Positions 7,867 through 15,431 of a stretch of 61,999 nt of DNA are shown here, in pieces. Position 1 is the first letter of the stretch. Each line of letters begins with the position of its first letter. Position numbers and translations under genes: made by a program. Under the pieces are notes generated by a model, which worked only from the letters and a program-made list of their open reading frames with translations, was not told where the DNA came from and made no database searches. This DNA comes from a virus. The stretch covers positions 1 through 61,999 of the IMG/VR virus record IMGVR_UViG_3300008448_000076. One strand, 5' to 3'.

Positions 7867-8124
7867 CTATTCGACTGGTGCTTCGTTCACTAACACGAGG
7901 CCATTTGTCCAGAGTTCTGAACCGAAATGAACCTGCTTAGGTATATCCGAATTTACGATTGTGTCCAAGACATCATTGTCGAAGGCACCGGACGAGATGT
8001 AATTTGTCACCGGAGGGTTGCCATCTGGCGAATAACCCGCCGTGAAGTATCCGTCCCCGACGAGGGCCTGCATGGCGGCCTGATCCGCAGCGGCAATGAT
8101 GACTGATGCGAAAGTGTAATCCAT
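7867..8124 (-). CDS. Small structural-region protein (85 aa)
   Basis: The protein MDYTFASVIIAAADQAAMQA... has an alpha/beta composition and no recognised motif. It lies one base from the end of the large spike-like gene upstream and 12 bases before the 262-aa virion gene. It may be a chaperone or minor tail component. Function unknown. Confidence 0.6.
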   Translation of the reverse strand: MDYTFASVIIAAADQAAMQALVGDGYFTAGYSPDGNPPVTNYISSGAFDNDVLDTIVNSDIPKQVHFGSELWTNGLVLVNEAPVE

Positions 8125-8125
8125 G

Positions 8126-10111
8126 TCAGTAAGCCTTCGTTTTGCCGTTCATCCACGTTTCCGTGTTGGTGATTTGGGTGTTGTCGAGGTTTGCGCCGAA
8201 GCGGATAATTGCGCCGTAAAGTCTGCCGTTGTAAGGGAGTGTACTTCCGCCACGACGACCGATGTAGAGTGTTTGCGCATTGAAATTACCGGAACCTTGG
8301 TCGGAGGTACGAGATGCGGCTTGAACACCATCCAATCTCAAAATCATGGTATCCGTTGAAATAGCAAAAATAGACGACATGACTTTTGTACTTGGAGCAA
8401 GAATAACAGATGAGGACGCTCCAGAAGCGACGGAAGCGGTGCCTCTTGAGTAGCAAGCAAAGTCTCCCGACGCCCCTGTATTGTTAGGCGCAAGAAGCAC
8501 AAACGCACCAGCATTTGTTCCTGAATTTGTACCAAGCTCAGTCAACACTCCAGTTGTTGCATCACTCAACTTCCGCACACCCGCAAACACCTGTGCCTTG
8601 TCGGTGCCTGGCGTGATCGTTCCCGTGAGCATGTAATCGTCCGAGCCGTCGAAGCGGAGGTACATTGGGAAGTTGGTGGTGTCGTAGTCGGTCGAAGTGT
8701 TGACGCGTTGGTAGACTGGGAGCGCAACGCCGTCGTTGGCTACACGGAGGTCTGCGCCCCAGATGTAGATGCCTGATGTATTATCGCCTGTATAGGTATT
8801 AAAGTTCCCCATCCCCGCAGGCAAAAGCATTCCAACGCTATTTGCAGTTGAGGAATTAGTTGCATCTGCGGTCACTGTAATAGAACAACGATACCAGTCA
8901 TTACCAACAGATGTGATTGATGCTGTTACGCCGCTTTGAACTTGTGTCGTTTGATTACTTAAATCAAACCAAGCAGTTCGGCCACTATCGGGGAACGCCT
9001 GCGTTTGATAATACATCGCAACGACATTTCTTCCTGCGCTTTTTATGTAACAACTTGCTGTGTATGCTGCCCCAGAGGTGAACGATATTGCCGTGTTAAA
9101 ATAAATCGTTGGCAAAACCGTGCCTGCGTTTTCTTTTAGTTTGTCGGCTGTTGTTGTTCCGTCAGGCGCGGTGGCGTCATTTGCAATTACCGTGCTAGTA
9201 GGAGTGCCGCCTTGGTTCCAAACCGCATCATCAAACTGCTCAGTCTTCGTCAGCAAATTATAACGCGCCGACAACACGGGGCGGGAGGCTGTGGCAGCGG
9301 ACGGGGTGTAGGCGTGGTTGCCTGCTTGGACGTTGTACCAAGTGTCAGTAACAGGCTGGTAGGTTGGAGACACGTTGGCATCCGCAGCGAGGCGGAGGTC
9401 TGCGCCCCAGATTAAAATCCCGTCTGTGCCATTTCCTGTCCAAGCCGAGACGTTACCGTTTGTTTGATCGCATGCTATATACAAACCACGCTGGCTTACT
9501 GATCCACCAGTAAACGTGAGGTCGCATTTATACCAACCATTTCCAACACTTGTGATTGTAGTTGTTGTGCCCGCAGTTTTATTTCCGGTAGTTCCGTTTG
9601 ACAGATTAAAATATCCATACGCGGAACCATATGCTTCGCCAATAAAAACAAAATTGTAACCATCAGCTTTTGCATAAACAGAGGCTGTGTAACTTCCTGA
9701 AGCATATGTTTGAGGTTGTTCTACATAATGCGTCCCGCTGACTGCGGTTGGAATCAACTTTTCAGCCGTTGTAGTTCCGTTTGGTGCAACAGCAGCATTT
9801 TGAGTGATGTTTACTCGAAACTTTGACCAAGCCGCATTATCAAACTCTTGAGTTCGCGTCAGCAAATTCAGACGACGCGTACCGTTCGTTCCAACGCCAT
9901 TCTTTGACTTATCGAGGATTACGGAGACAGGCTGTTCCACAGCGGAGACGGGTGTCGCTCCGTTGAAGTCCTGAAACATCGTGGACATATCGCTCGGATC
10001 GTACCACGCGCCGGGTTCGCTGGCCGAGAACAAGGAAAGCGGCGTGAAGGCAGAAAGGCCCGTATCAAAGAACGGGCTACGAAGCGCGATCTGATTAAAC
10101 GGGCTTTCCAT
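8126..10111 (-). CDS. Tail spike/fibre protein with repeated lectin-like domains (661 aa)
   Basis: I take the ATG at 10111 (MESPFNQIALRSP); an 8-residue longer frame needs a TTG start at 10135. Two related domains begin NLLTRTQEFDNAAWSK and NLLTKTEQFDDAVWNQGG. Each is followed by a YTASVYAKADG/YTASCYIKSAG strand and a WYKCDLTF/WYRCSITV strand, the pattern of phage spike carbohydrate-binding repeats. The C-terminal part (FDGSDDYMLTG ... TLYIGRRGG ... RLYGAIIRFG) looks like a concanavalin/LamG fold. Surface glycan binding is the natural inference. Confidence 0.75.
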   Translation of the reverse strand: MESPFNQIALRSPFFDTGLSAFTPLSLFSASEPGAWYDPSDMSTMFQDFNGATPVSAVEQPVSVILDKSKNGVGTNGTRRLNLLTRTQEFDNAAWSKFRVNITQNAAVAPNGTTTAEKLIPTAVSGTHYVEQPQTYASGSYTASVYAKADGYNFVFIGEAYGSAYGYFNLSNGTTGNKTAGTTTTITSVGNGWYKCDLTFTGGSVSQRGLYIACDQTNGNVSAWTGNGTDGILIWGADLRLAADANVSPTYQPVTDTWYNVQAGNHAYTPSAATASRPVLSARYNLLTKTEQFDDAVWNQGGTPTSTVIANDATAPDGTTTADKLKENAGTVLPTIYFNTAISFTSGAAYTASCYIKSAGRNVVAMYYQTQAFPDSGRTAWFDLSNQTTQVQSGVTASITSVGNDWYRCSITVTADATNSSTANSVGMLLPAGMGNFNTYTGDNTSGIYIWGADLRVANDGVALPVYQRVNTSTDYDTTNFPMYLRFDGSDDYMLTGTITPGTDKAQVFAGVRKLSDATTGVLTELGTNSGTNAGAFVLLAPNNTGASGDFACYSRGTASVASGASSSVILAPSTKVMSSIFAISTDTMILRLDGVQAASRTSDQGSGNFNAQTLYIGRRGGSTLPYNGRLYGAIIRFGANLDNTQITNTETWMNGKTKAY

Positions 10112-10112
10112 A

Positions 10113-10397
10113 TTAGTCAGTATCCACGTACACAACTGCGCGGCGACCGCCGACAGGCTTTGCCCAGACGCGCTTTGCGCCCGACAAGGATGTCAAATCG
10201 GCCATGGCCTTTTGCAACTCACCAAGACCTTCAGGATATTCAATCCCGCGAGCCGCAGTTGGAGTCGTTGTATCAGTTGTGAACCGGACATAGATGTCCG
10301 AGGTCTGAACCTGAAAGGTGATTTCAGTGGCATCAGCATTGGTCAGCTGAGTCCAGACATTCGGTTCGCAATAAACAGTTGCTTGGTTCTGAGCCAT
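10113..10397 (-). CDS. Small virion-region protein (94 aa)
   Basis: A beta-type protein beginning MAQNQATVYCEPNVWTQLTN and ending KRVWAKPVGGRRAVVYVDTD. It is separated from the upstream 157-aa gene by a 62-base gap holding a strong hairpin (10419-10443). No motif recognised; probably structural. Confidence 0.6.
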   Translation of the reverse strand: MAQNQATVYCEPNVWTQLTNADATEITFQVQTSDIYVRFTTDTTTPTAARGIEYPEGLGELQKAMADLTSLSGAKRVWAKPVGGRRAVVYVDTD

Positions 10398-10418
10398 ATC
10401 TAACCCCTGTGCTTAGAC

Positions 10419-10443
10419 AGAGGTAGCCTGTGAGGCTACCTCT
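10419..10443 (-). terminator. Perfect 10-bp hairpin between late genes
   Basis: AGAGGTAGCC and GGCTACCTCT pair perfectly around a TGTGA loop. It lies in the gap after the 157-aa virion gene on the minus strand. There is no T-tract after it on either strand, so it may be a weak terminator, an RNA processing site or an mRNA-stabilising end rather than a classic intrinsic terminator. Confidence 0.5.
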
Positions 10444-10459
10444 ATCAAGATACATTCAA

Positions 10460-10933
10460 TCAAGGATTGATTGAACCGGGTTGGACATACGTCACAACGA
10501 GTGTACCAGCACCAGAGCCCGTGTTCGACGAGGTCACAACGATGCGGTTATCCGCTGTTCCGACGTTGACGAAGGCTGCGGTGCGCGTAGCGTCCGTGCC
10601 CGGGCCTACACTGACATCACCAATTGTGCCGCCAGCAACTGCACCAGCTGCCGTGAATTTCGTGGCAAGTGCTGTCGTGCCGATGCCGAGAGTCGAGGCT
10701 GCACCGGTCCATGCTGTCGTGACATAGAGCTTGATATCTGTGATGAGGCTGCCAGCCGGAACCACGATGCTCGTCGTGTAAACGCCAGCAACCGAACCGT
10801 TGGTTGCCTGTGTAATTGCTTCGGACTGAACTGTAGCAACCGTGCCGACGTTGGCAACATCTTGGCCGAGTGTCGTGCCGGTCGTGAACTTGATTGGGCC
10901 AGCTTTAATTGGTCCCGTGAACGTAGAAGCCAT
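10460..10933 (-). CDS. Virion/head-decoration-like protein (157 aa)
   Basis: The protein MASTFTGPIKAGPIKFTTGT... is Gly/Ala/Thr/Val-rich and predicted all beta, ending GTLVVTYVQPGSINP. It is the first gene after the major capsid gene, from which it is separated by about 120 bases with two hairpins. Position and composition suggest a head decoration or minor capsid protein, but no family was proven. Confidence 0.6.
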   Translation of the reverse strand: MASTFTGPIKAGPIKFTTGTTLGQDVANVGTVATVQSEAITQATNGSVAGVYTTSIVVPAGSLITDIKLYVTTAWTGAASTLGIGTTALATKFTAAGAVAGGTIGDVSVGPGTDATRTAAFVNVGTADNRIVVTSSNTGSGAGTLVVTYVQPGSINP

Positions 10934-11001
10934 TGTAATGTTCCTTATGCAGAAGTTTGGCCCTGTAGTCTCTGCATCGTCTGCCGGGACAGTCTACAAA
11001 G

Positions 11002-11048
11002 CCGGGTTGACCCGGATAGAGGAGAGACCGGAGTTGCCCCCGGTCTCT
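11002..11048 (-). terminator. Tandem hairpins just after the capsid gene
   Basis: AGAGACCGG (11023-11031) pairs with CCGGTCTCT (11040-11048). A second palindrome, CCGGGTTGACCCGG, sits at 11002-11015. Both lie immediately 3' of the capsid stop codon on the minus strand. There is no strong T-tract, although CTTTG follows the second. They could partly terminate transcription or protect the capsid mRNA end. Confidence 0.5.
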
Positions 11049-11056
11049 TAGTCTTA

Positions 11057-11965
11057 TTAAGCGCCCTGCGAGCCGTAGATCGCGCGAGGATCCGACCAAC
11101 CGAACGAGTAACGCTCACGCGCCTTGTAGCGCACGTTGCCCGTTTCGAAGTCGCCTTCCATCGCCGTCTTGAGCGGCGAACGCACGAAGTGCTTGAGGCC
11201 ATTCGGTGCATCCGTCTTAACGAACCACGCATCAGGGTCAGTCAGGAAGTGATTGACCGCGAAGCCCTGCGGCAGGTAGCCGCCGGTCTTGATTGCGTTG
11301 ATGTCGTTATCTGATGTCGAAACGCGCTGTTCCGACTTCAGGATACGCTCTGCAGTGAACTGAAGTGCAGGCGGAATGATAAGCTTCATGCCGCGGGTTG
11401 CAATCTTCAGACCACGCTCGTCGATGAAGGCAGCAATATCAATGAGCGCCTGTTCAAGAGACGTTTCATTGAGGTCGGCCTGCGTAGCAAGCGTGTTCGA
11501 CCAGTTGCCACCACCCGTCGTCGGGTGAGCAGAGTTGATCAACGACACATTGTCGCCGCCCTTGTAGGACGAAGAGAACGCATTGTTGAGGACAGAGGCA
11601 GCCTTGACCTGCTTCGTGTTCGCCATAGAACGTGCGAGAGCACGGGTATAGCGAGCCGAGAGCTTGTCGTAGAGGTTGTCTTCAACCGCTTCTTCAGTGA
11701 TGGCGAATGCAAGAGCAATCGTCTCATGGGTGTAGCGAGCGGTGAAAGCTTCACCTGCCGTGTCATAAGCGATGGCAGAACCTTCGCCTTTGGTCGGAGC
11801 TTGGCCGAAGCCGGAGAGCATCACTTCTTCTTCGAATGCACGATCCGAGTTCTCCGTATCGAAGATCTCAGCGTGTTCGTTGTCGTAGCGATCATACTCC
11901 ATGCCGAACAAAGCGTTCAGACCGGGCTCAAGTTCCTTGAGGAGCTGTGAACGAGTAATAGCCAT
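11057..11965 (-). CDS. Major capsid protein, HK97 fold (Mu gpT-like)
   Basis: A 302-aa protein beginning MAITRSQLLKELEPGLNALF. Diagnostic stretches are EEVMLSGFGQAPTKGEGSAI, HETIALAFAITEEAVEDNLY and ARALARSMANTKQV-like helices (here RALARSMANTKQVKAASVLN), then GLKIATRGMKLIIPPAL and the C-terminal RYSFGWSDPRAIYGS. This matches HK97-fold capsids of the Mu gpT type. The ribosome site AAGGAG lies a few bases before the ATG. Flanking scaffold-like, decoration-like and co-chaperonin genes support the call. No protease-type N-terminal delta domain is evident. Confidence 0.85.
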   Translation of the reverse strand: MAITRSQLLKELEPGLNALFGMEYDRYDNEHAEIFDTENSDRAFEEEVMLSGFGQAPTKGEGSAIAYDTAGEAFTARYTHETIALAFAITEEAVEDNLYDKLSARYTRALARSMANTKQVKAASVLNNAFSSSYKGGDNVSLINSAHPTTGGGNWSNTLATQADLNETSLEQALIDIAAFIDERGLKIATRGMKLIIPPALQFTAERILKSEQRVSTSDNDINAIKTGGYLPQGFAVNHFLTDPDAWFVKTDAPNGLKHFVRSPLKTAMEGDFETGNVRYKARERYSFGWSDPRAIYGSQGA

Positions 11966-11978
11966 GGTTCATTACTCC

Positions 11979-12596
11979 TTAGACGCCAGCACCGGTGCCG
12001 TTAGCACCGTAGCGATAGAAGTGGTTGTTAAGCATAACAATCGCCAAACGACCAGCCGCCGCTGCATCCGAGTTCGCAGGAGTATCCTCGAAGCCGATGA
12101 TGCGGAGGTTGAGACTGTTTGTCGTGTTTGCCGTCGAAACAGCGAGTTCACCAGACGAGAGACCCGACACTGTGCTACCGCTGGTAGCTGTGGCGAAGTT
12201 TGCGTTTGCATGAACAAGCGCGTCAGCCGCTGCCGCATCGCAGTTGATGAGGAAGAGCTGATCTGGATGCGCAGCAATCTCTGCTGTTGCAACCGTGTTA
12301 GCCATAACCGAGGCTGTGCCCGGCCAGTACGGCGACCACTTGGGCTTGCCGGAAAGGTCGATGTAGTTGCAGCCGAGGAATGCGCCAAGGAGCGGAACAG
12401 TACCACCGTTGGCATTGCCGACGATATCAATCATACCGTTTGCGAGCGGAATAACAGGGGTGCCCTGATAAATTACGCTCGACGTGCCTGCCGTAGCAGC
12501 GGTCTGAATGGTATACGTTGCGTTACCATTGGTGTTAGCACCGGCTCCAAGCATGTTATACGGACGGAGTCCGAAAGCGGCATCAATATTTGCCAT
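11979..12596 (-). CDS. Head-associated structural protein (205 aa)
   Basis: It begins MANIDAAFGLRPYNMLGAGA, is Ala/Gly/Thr/Asn-rich, and contains GCNYIDLSGKPKWSPYWPGT. Proteins of this type are usually encoded directly before the capsid gene in related phages and are annotated as head or decoration proteins. It lies 13 bases upstream of the capsid gene in the same transcript. The function is inferred from position. Confidence 0.65.
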   Translation of the reverse strand: MANIDAAFGLRPYNMLGAGANTNGNATYTIQTAATAGTSSVIYQGTPVIPLANGMIDIVGNANGGTVPLLGAFLGCNYIDLSGKPKWSPYWPGTASVMANTVATAEIAAHPDQLFLINCDAAAADALVHANANFATATSGSTVSGLSSGELAVSTANTTNSLNLRIIGFEDTPANSDAAAAGRLAIVMLNNHFYRYGANGTGAGV

Positions 12597-12611
12597 TGCT
12601 TAGATCCTTAA

Positions 12612-13073
12612 TTATTCGGAGGAACGATTTCCACCGAAGGTGACACGGGATTGCCGTTCAGGTTTAATGATCGGCATAACTGGATTTTGATCTCTCATAA
12701 GATCGTTATCAACAGCAGCAAGCTGGTCATTTGTCTGCGTACGGTAGTACGCATTTCGTTGTTTTACCAACTCTTCCGGTATGCGGGCTAATACAAGACC
12801 CCCAACCGCAATGACACCGGCATGCTTGCCGTCGTTAATCGTAGGCAGATCATCACGATCTGGGTATTCATCTGCGCGAACAAGTTCAAAGCCCTCGCGT
12901 AGGCGTGCGGAGAGATTCTTCCGGTCGTCCATGCCACCAGATTCCATACGGATCCAGCGGTGTACAAATCCCGCCGGGGGCGGGGGTGCATCCAACGTAG
13001 ATGGTGGTTTCCATGCTACTGGACGGGTAGTCGTGTTGCGTGTCGAAGCAGCGCGTGGTGAGCGATCAACCAT
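12612..13073 (-). CDS. Conserved head-cassette protein (153 aa)
   Basis: A polar, Arg-rich N-terminus (MVDRSPRAASTRNTTTRPVA) precedes GFVHRWIRMESGGMDDRKNL and FELVRADEYPDRDDLPTIND. The region IAVGGLVLARIPEELVKQRN is followed by an acidic helix. The pattern is conserved between scaffold and capsid genes of podoviruses. It overlaps the scaffold-like gene by one base. Probable head-assembly factor; function unknown. Confidence 0.65.
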   Translation of the reverse strand: MVDRSPRAASTRNTTTRPVAWKPPSTLDAPPPPAGFVHRWIRMESGGMDDRKNLSARLREGFELVRADEYPDRDDLPTINDGKHAGVIAVGGLVLARIPEELVKQRNAYYRTQTNDQLAAVDNDLMRDQNPVMPIIKPERQSRVTFGGNRSSE

Positions 13074-13984
13074 TATTCGGCCCTCTCTCTAGCGAGCTTC
13101 AACTGACGTTTGTAATCATCATAGCTTACGCCAAGACGACGTGCAATACTTTTCTGAGATTCCGTCAGTTCAGCATCAGTAGATGCTTTCTTAACCTGAG
13201 TAGGACGCCCAGAAGCGACAGCAGAAGCGGGTTTCTTTTGCACGATTTCCTTAAACTTGTTTGGAAACTCTTTACGCATACGCATGTCGAGTTCCTTGTA
13301 GTAATCATCAGCAGCACCATCGTACCCCTCGTTCATGAGATCATTGTGGATCTCATAAGCCGTGAAGGTCATGGCACGGTCTGAACCAAACCACTGGTTC
13401 CGATTTGCCCAGTCCTGAGCCTTTTTGTCAGGTCGAGGAGGGGGAGCGGGTGGAGTAACCGGGTTTTGTGGGACAGCCGTTTCCTGCTGTTCACGATAAA
13501 CCTTGTAGTTTCGCAGGCGCTCACGCTCAATTGCAAGCTGGGCAAGCGTCTGCTGGGCCTCGACCTGCTTATCAACATCACCGCTGTCAACGGCGAGCTT
13601 AAACTGGTCTTTCAGAAGCTGTTCTTGGGCCTTAAGGCGAACTTCCGCCTCAGTCTCAAGGTTCTTGCTGAGTTGCTGTTCACGTTTCTTGAGCGTGTCC
13701 AGCTCAGACTTTACGGCTTTCGCATACTCAAGAGCTTCTAATTCACGGCGCTCAAGTTCGCGAGACTTCGCTGTCAAACGGCCAATACGGCGTTGAACAG
13801 ACTTACTATATTGAGCAAGATCGTCGTCTTCGGACTCGTCAAAATCGTCTTCCGAGTCGTCATCCTTGTCATCTTCTACAGCAGATGCTTTGGTTTCCTT
13901 CTCACCGGACTCTTCTTCCGTTTCAAGTTCTTCCGTAACTTCAGTCTCTTTAACCTCTTCTTCAGAGGTGTCTTTATCAAGCAT
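13073..13984 (-). CDS. Scaffolding-like protein (303 aa)
   Basis: The first about 90 residues are extremely acidic (EEEVKETEVTEELETEEESG and a DDKDDDSEDDFDESEDDD run). A long charged coiled coil follows (RRIGRLTAKSRELERRELEA onward), then a Pro-rich linker (PVTPPAPPPRP) and a basic helical C-terminus (SIARRLGVSYDDYKRQLKLA). Acidic N-terminus, coiled coil and basic capsid-binding tail are typical of phage scaffolds, as is the place just before the head genes. Assignment is by architecture. Confidence 0.7.
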   Translation of the reverse strand: MLDKDTSEEEVKETEVTEELETEEESGEKETKASAVEDDKDDDSEDDFDESEDDDLAQYSKSVQRRIGRLTAKSRELERRELEALEYAKAVKSELDTLKKREQQLSKNLETEAEVRLKAQEQLLKDQFKLAVDSGDVDKQVEAQQTLAQLAIERERLRNYKVYREQQETAVPQNPVTPPAPPPRPDKKAQDWANRNQWFGSDRAMTFTAYEIHNDLMNEGYDGAADDYYKELDMRMRKEFPNKFKEIVQKKPASAVASGRPTQVKKASTDAELTESQKSIARRLGVSYDDYKRQLKLARERAE

Positions 13985-14014
13985 GGCTCATCTCCATGTG
14001 TTTGCGCGACGGCC

Positions 14015-14515
14015 TCAAACGCTGAGGACATCTGCGGGGTCAACGATGGTAGCGATAACTTCATCGTCATTAATAATCCGTACTTCTCCGCCCTCAATCC
14101 GGAAACGAGTTCCAGCATAGCGGCCAATCATGACCCAATCGCCCTTCTTGCACCACGGACCAGTAGGAAACTTTTCCTTATCCGCGTATGCTTCCGGGCC
14201 GACAGCGAGGACATAACCCACAACTGTGGCAAGAGAATTACGTTCGATGGTTTCGTCTGCCATGAGAACACCACCTTTTGTCTTACCCGTCCCTTTGTAA
14301 GGAAGGATAAGAATGCGCCAGCCTGTTGGCTGTGGCATGCGCTCCAAAGCTGATTGTGGCAGCTTTGACGGGTCCAAAGAACGTTCCTGTTCGGGAACAT
14401 AGGCTGAAGAAACGTCAATTGCTTCTGACTTCTCTTCGGTGCCCTCTTTGCTTTCTTCGACTTTCTTGGCCTTGATGGCCCTAGCAACGTGTTCTGGTAG
14501 AATGAGATTACTCAT
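14015..14515 (-). CDS. GroES-like co-chaperonin
   Basis: The C-terminal about 95 residues read as a Cpn10 fold: PTGWRILILPYKGTGKTKGG (mobile-loop region), VLMADETIERNSLATVVGYV, VLAVGPEAY and WCKKGDWVMIGRYAGTRFRI, ending DDEVIATIVDPADVL. About 65 extra N-terminal residues are acidic. Phage co-chaperonins (T4 gp31 type) replace host GroES so that GroEL can fold the capsid protein. Its place beside the scaffold and capsid genes fits that job. The shortened mobile-loop sequence should be compared with host GroES. Confidence 0.85.
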   Translation of the reverse strand: MSNLILPEHVARAIKAKKVEESKEGTEEKSEAIDVSSAYVPEQERSLDPSKLPQSALERMPQPTGWRILILPYKGTGKTKGGVLMADETIERNSLATVVGYVLAVGPEAYADKEKFPTGPWCKKGDWVMIGRYAGTRFRIEGGEVRIINDDEVIATIVDPADVLSV

Positions 14516-14705
14516 CTTCCATACCTATCCTTTTAAGCAGAGAACGAATTTCAGATTCCATTGAAACCCAAGCTTCGTATTGGGAACGAAGTTTTAAGTA
14601 AGCATTGAAATCCGGAACAGATCCCTCTGTCATCTGTCCCACGAGGACCGAAGTCCTCTCCCGCACGAACTTAAGAATATTGTCGGCAATGTAAATACCG
14701 TCCAC
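14508..14705 (-). CDS. Small helical protein (65 aa, GTG start)
   Basis: It starts with GTG at 14705-14703 behind a good GGAGAAA ribosome site. The sequence (LKFVRERTSVLVGQMTEGSV, then YEAWVSMESEIRSLLKRIGM) is helical and resembles small head-region proteins found between lysis and head genes. It overlaps the co-chaperonin start by eight bases. Function unknown. Confidence 0.65.
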   Translation of the reverse strand: MDGIYIADNILKFVRERTSVLVGQMTEGSVPDFNAYLKLRSQYEAWVSMESEIRSLLKRIGMEDE

Positions 14706-14723
14706 GCACTTTCTCCACGTAAA

Positions 14724-15248
14724 TTACTTCATTGGGGTAGAATTATAGAGCAGCATGTCCTTGTTTTGGCTGCTGTTTGACGAGCCAAAGTAGAAAGAAA
14801 TGACCTGTTCAGCTTTTGCGGAAAGATATCCTATCAAGGTTCCGGCAAGAACAGAATCAACTTTTGTGTATCCGAGAAGTGTAGCCACAGTTACTGCTAC
14901 GAATGAGCAGAGGATGAAGATAGCCATGCTCGGAACAAGGTTTGTCCGAAGCGCCATCTGCATTTCACGGGCACTTTTGCGGTCGGCAACAACCAAAGCT
15001 TCAAGATCGATATCAAGCTGCTTCATCTTGATCTGAAAGTCAGAATCGATCCGCTTGATCTCTGTCACCTGATCGGGTGTTGCTGCGGCAAGGACTGCTG
15101 CAAGATCATCCGCCGTGCCGTCTTCACGGCCAAGCAGGCCGATAGACAGCGCACGAACAGCCATCCCGGCAACTGGACCGCCAAGAGCGGTCGCAATCGT
15201 CGGAGCAATCTGCCGAAGTAACGGGCCAAATGTCCCGAGGAGATTCAT
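14724..15248 (-). CDS. Holin, GTA-type 3-TM family
   Basis: A 174-aa membrane protein. A hydrophobic N-terminal segment (PTIATALGGPVAGMAVRALS) is followed by a polar helical part (VTEIKRIDSDFQIKMKQLDI), then two close transmembrane helices (VPSMAIFILCSFVAVTVATL and SVLAGTLIGYLSAKAEQVIS). It ends with the characteristic SFYFGSSNSSQNKD. This is the layout of the three-TM holin family of gene transfer agents and phages. It would form the membrane lesion that releases the endolysin. It is far from the endolysin gene at 46886-47344. Confidence 0.8.
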   Translation of the reverse strand: MNLLGTFGPLLRQIAPTIATALGGPVAGMAVRALSIGLLGREDGTADDLAAVLAAATPDQVTEIKRIDSDFQIKMKQLDIDLEALVVADRKSAREMQMALRTNLVPSMAIFILCSFVAVTVATLLGYTKVDSVLAGTLIGYLSAKAEQVISFYFGSSNSSQNKDMLLYNSTPMK

Positions 15249-15421
15249 TAGCGCACCACAAACTTCTGCGGGCGCATCATAGCCCCAAAGCCGCGAGCAG
15301 CTTGCTCACCGCGAGGTGCGGAAGGGACGCCAACAGATACTTCCTGCGCAAGCGGCACAGAACCTTGGTTCACAATTGTCTGCGAGGTTTCAACTGCAGG
15401 CATCTTGGACGGCTTCTTCAT
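15248..15421 (-). CDS. 57-aa protein upstream of the holin
   Basis: Read by hand from the ATG at 15421-15419 (ribosome site AAGGAG seven bases upstream) to the TAA that overlaps the holin ATG (TAATG). It starts MKKPSKMPAVETSQTIVNQG and ends GEQAARGFGAMMRPQKFVVR. No motif is known. Translational coupling with the holin is likely. Confidence 0.65.
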   Translation of the reverse strand: MKKPSKMPAVETSQTIVNQGSVPLAQEVSVGVPSAPRGEQAARGFGAMMRPQKFVVR

Positions 15422-15431
15422 CGGTAACTCC

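Noticed and set aside
10481-11314. 277-aa plus-strand ORF across the capsid end
   Set aside because: It crosses two well-supported minus-strand genes and the capsid hairpins and has no family-like sequence.
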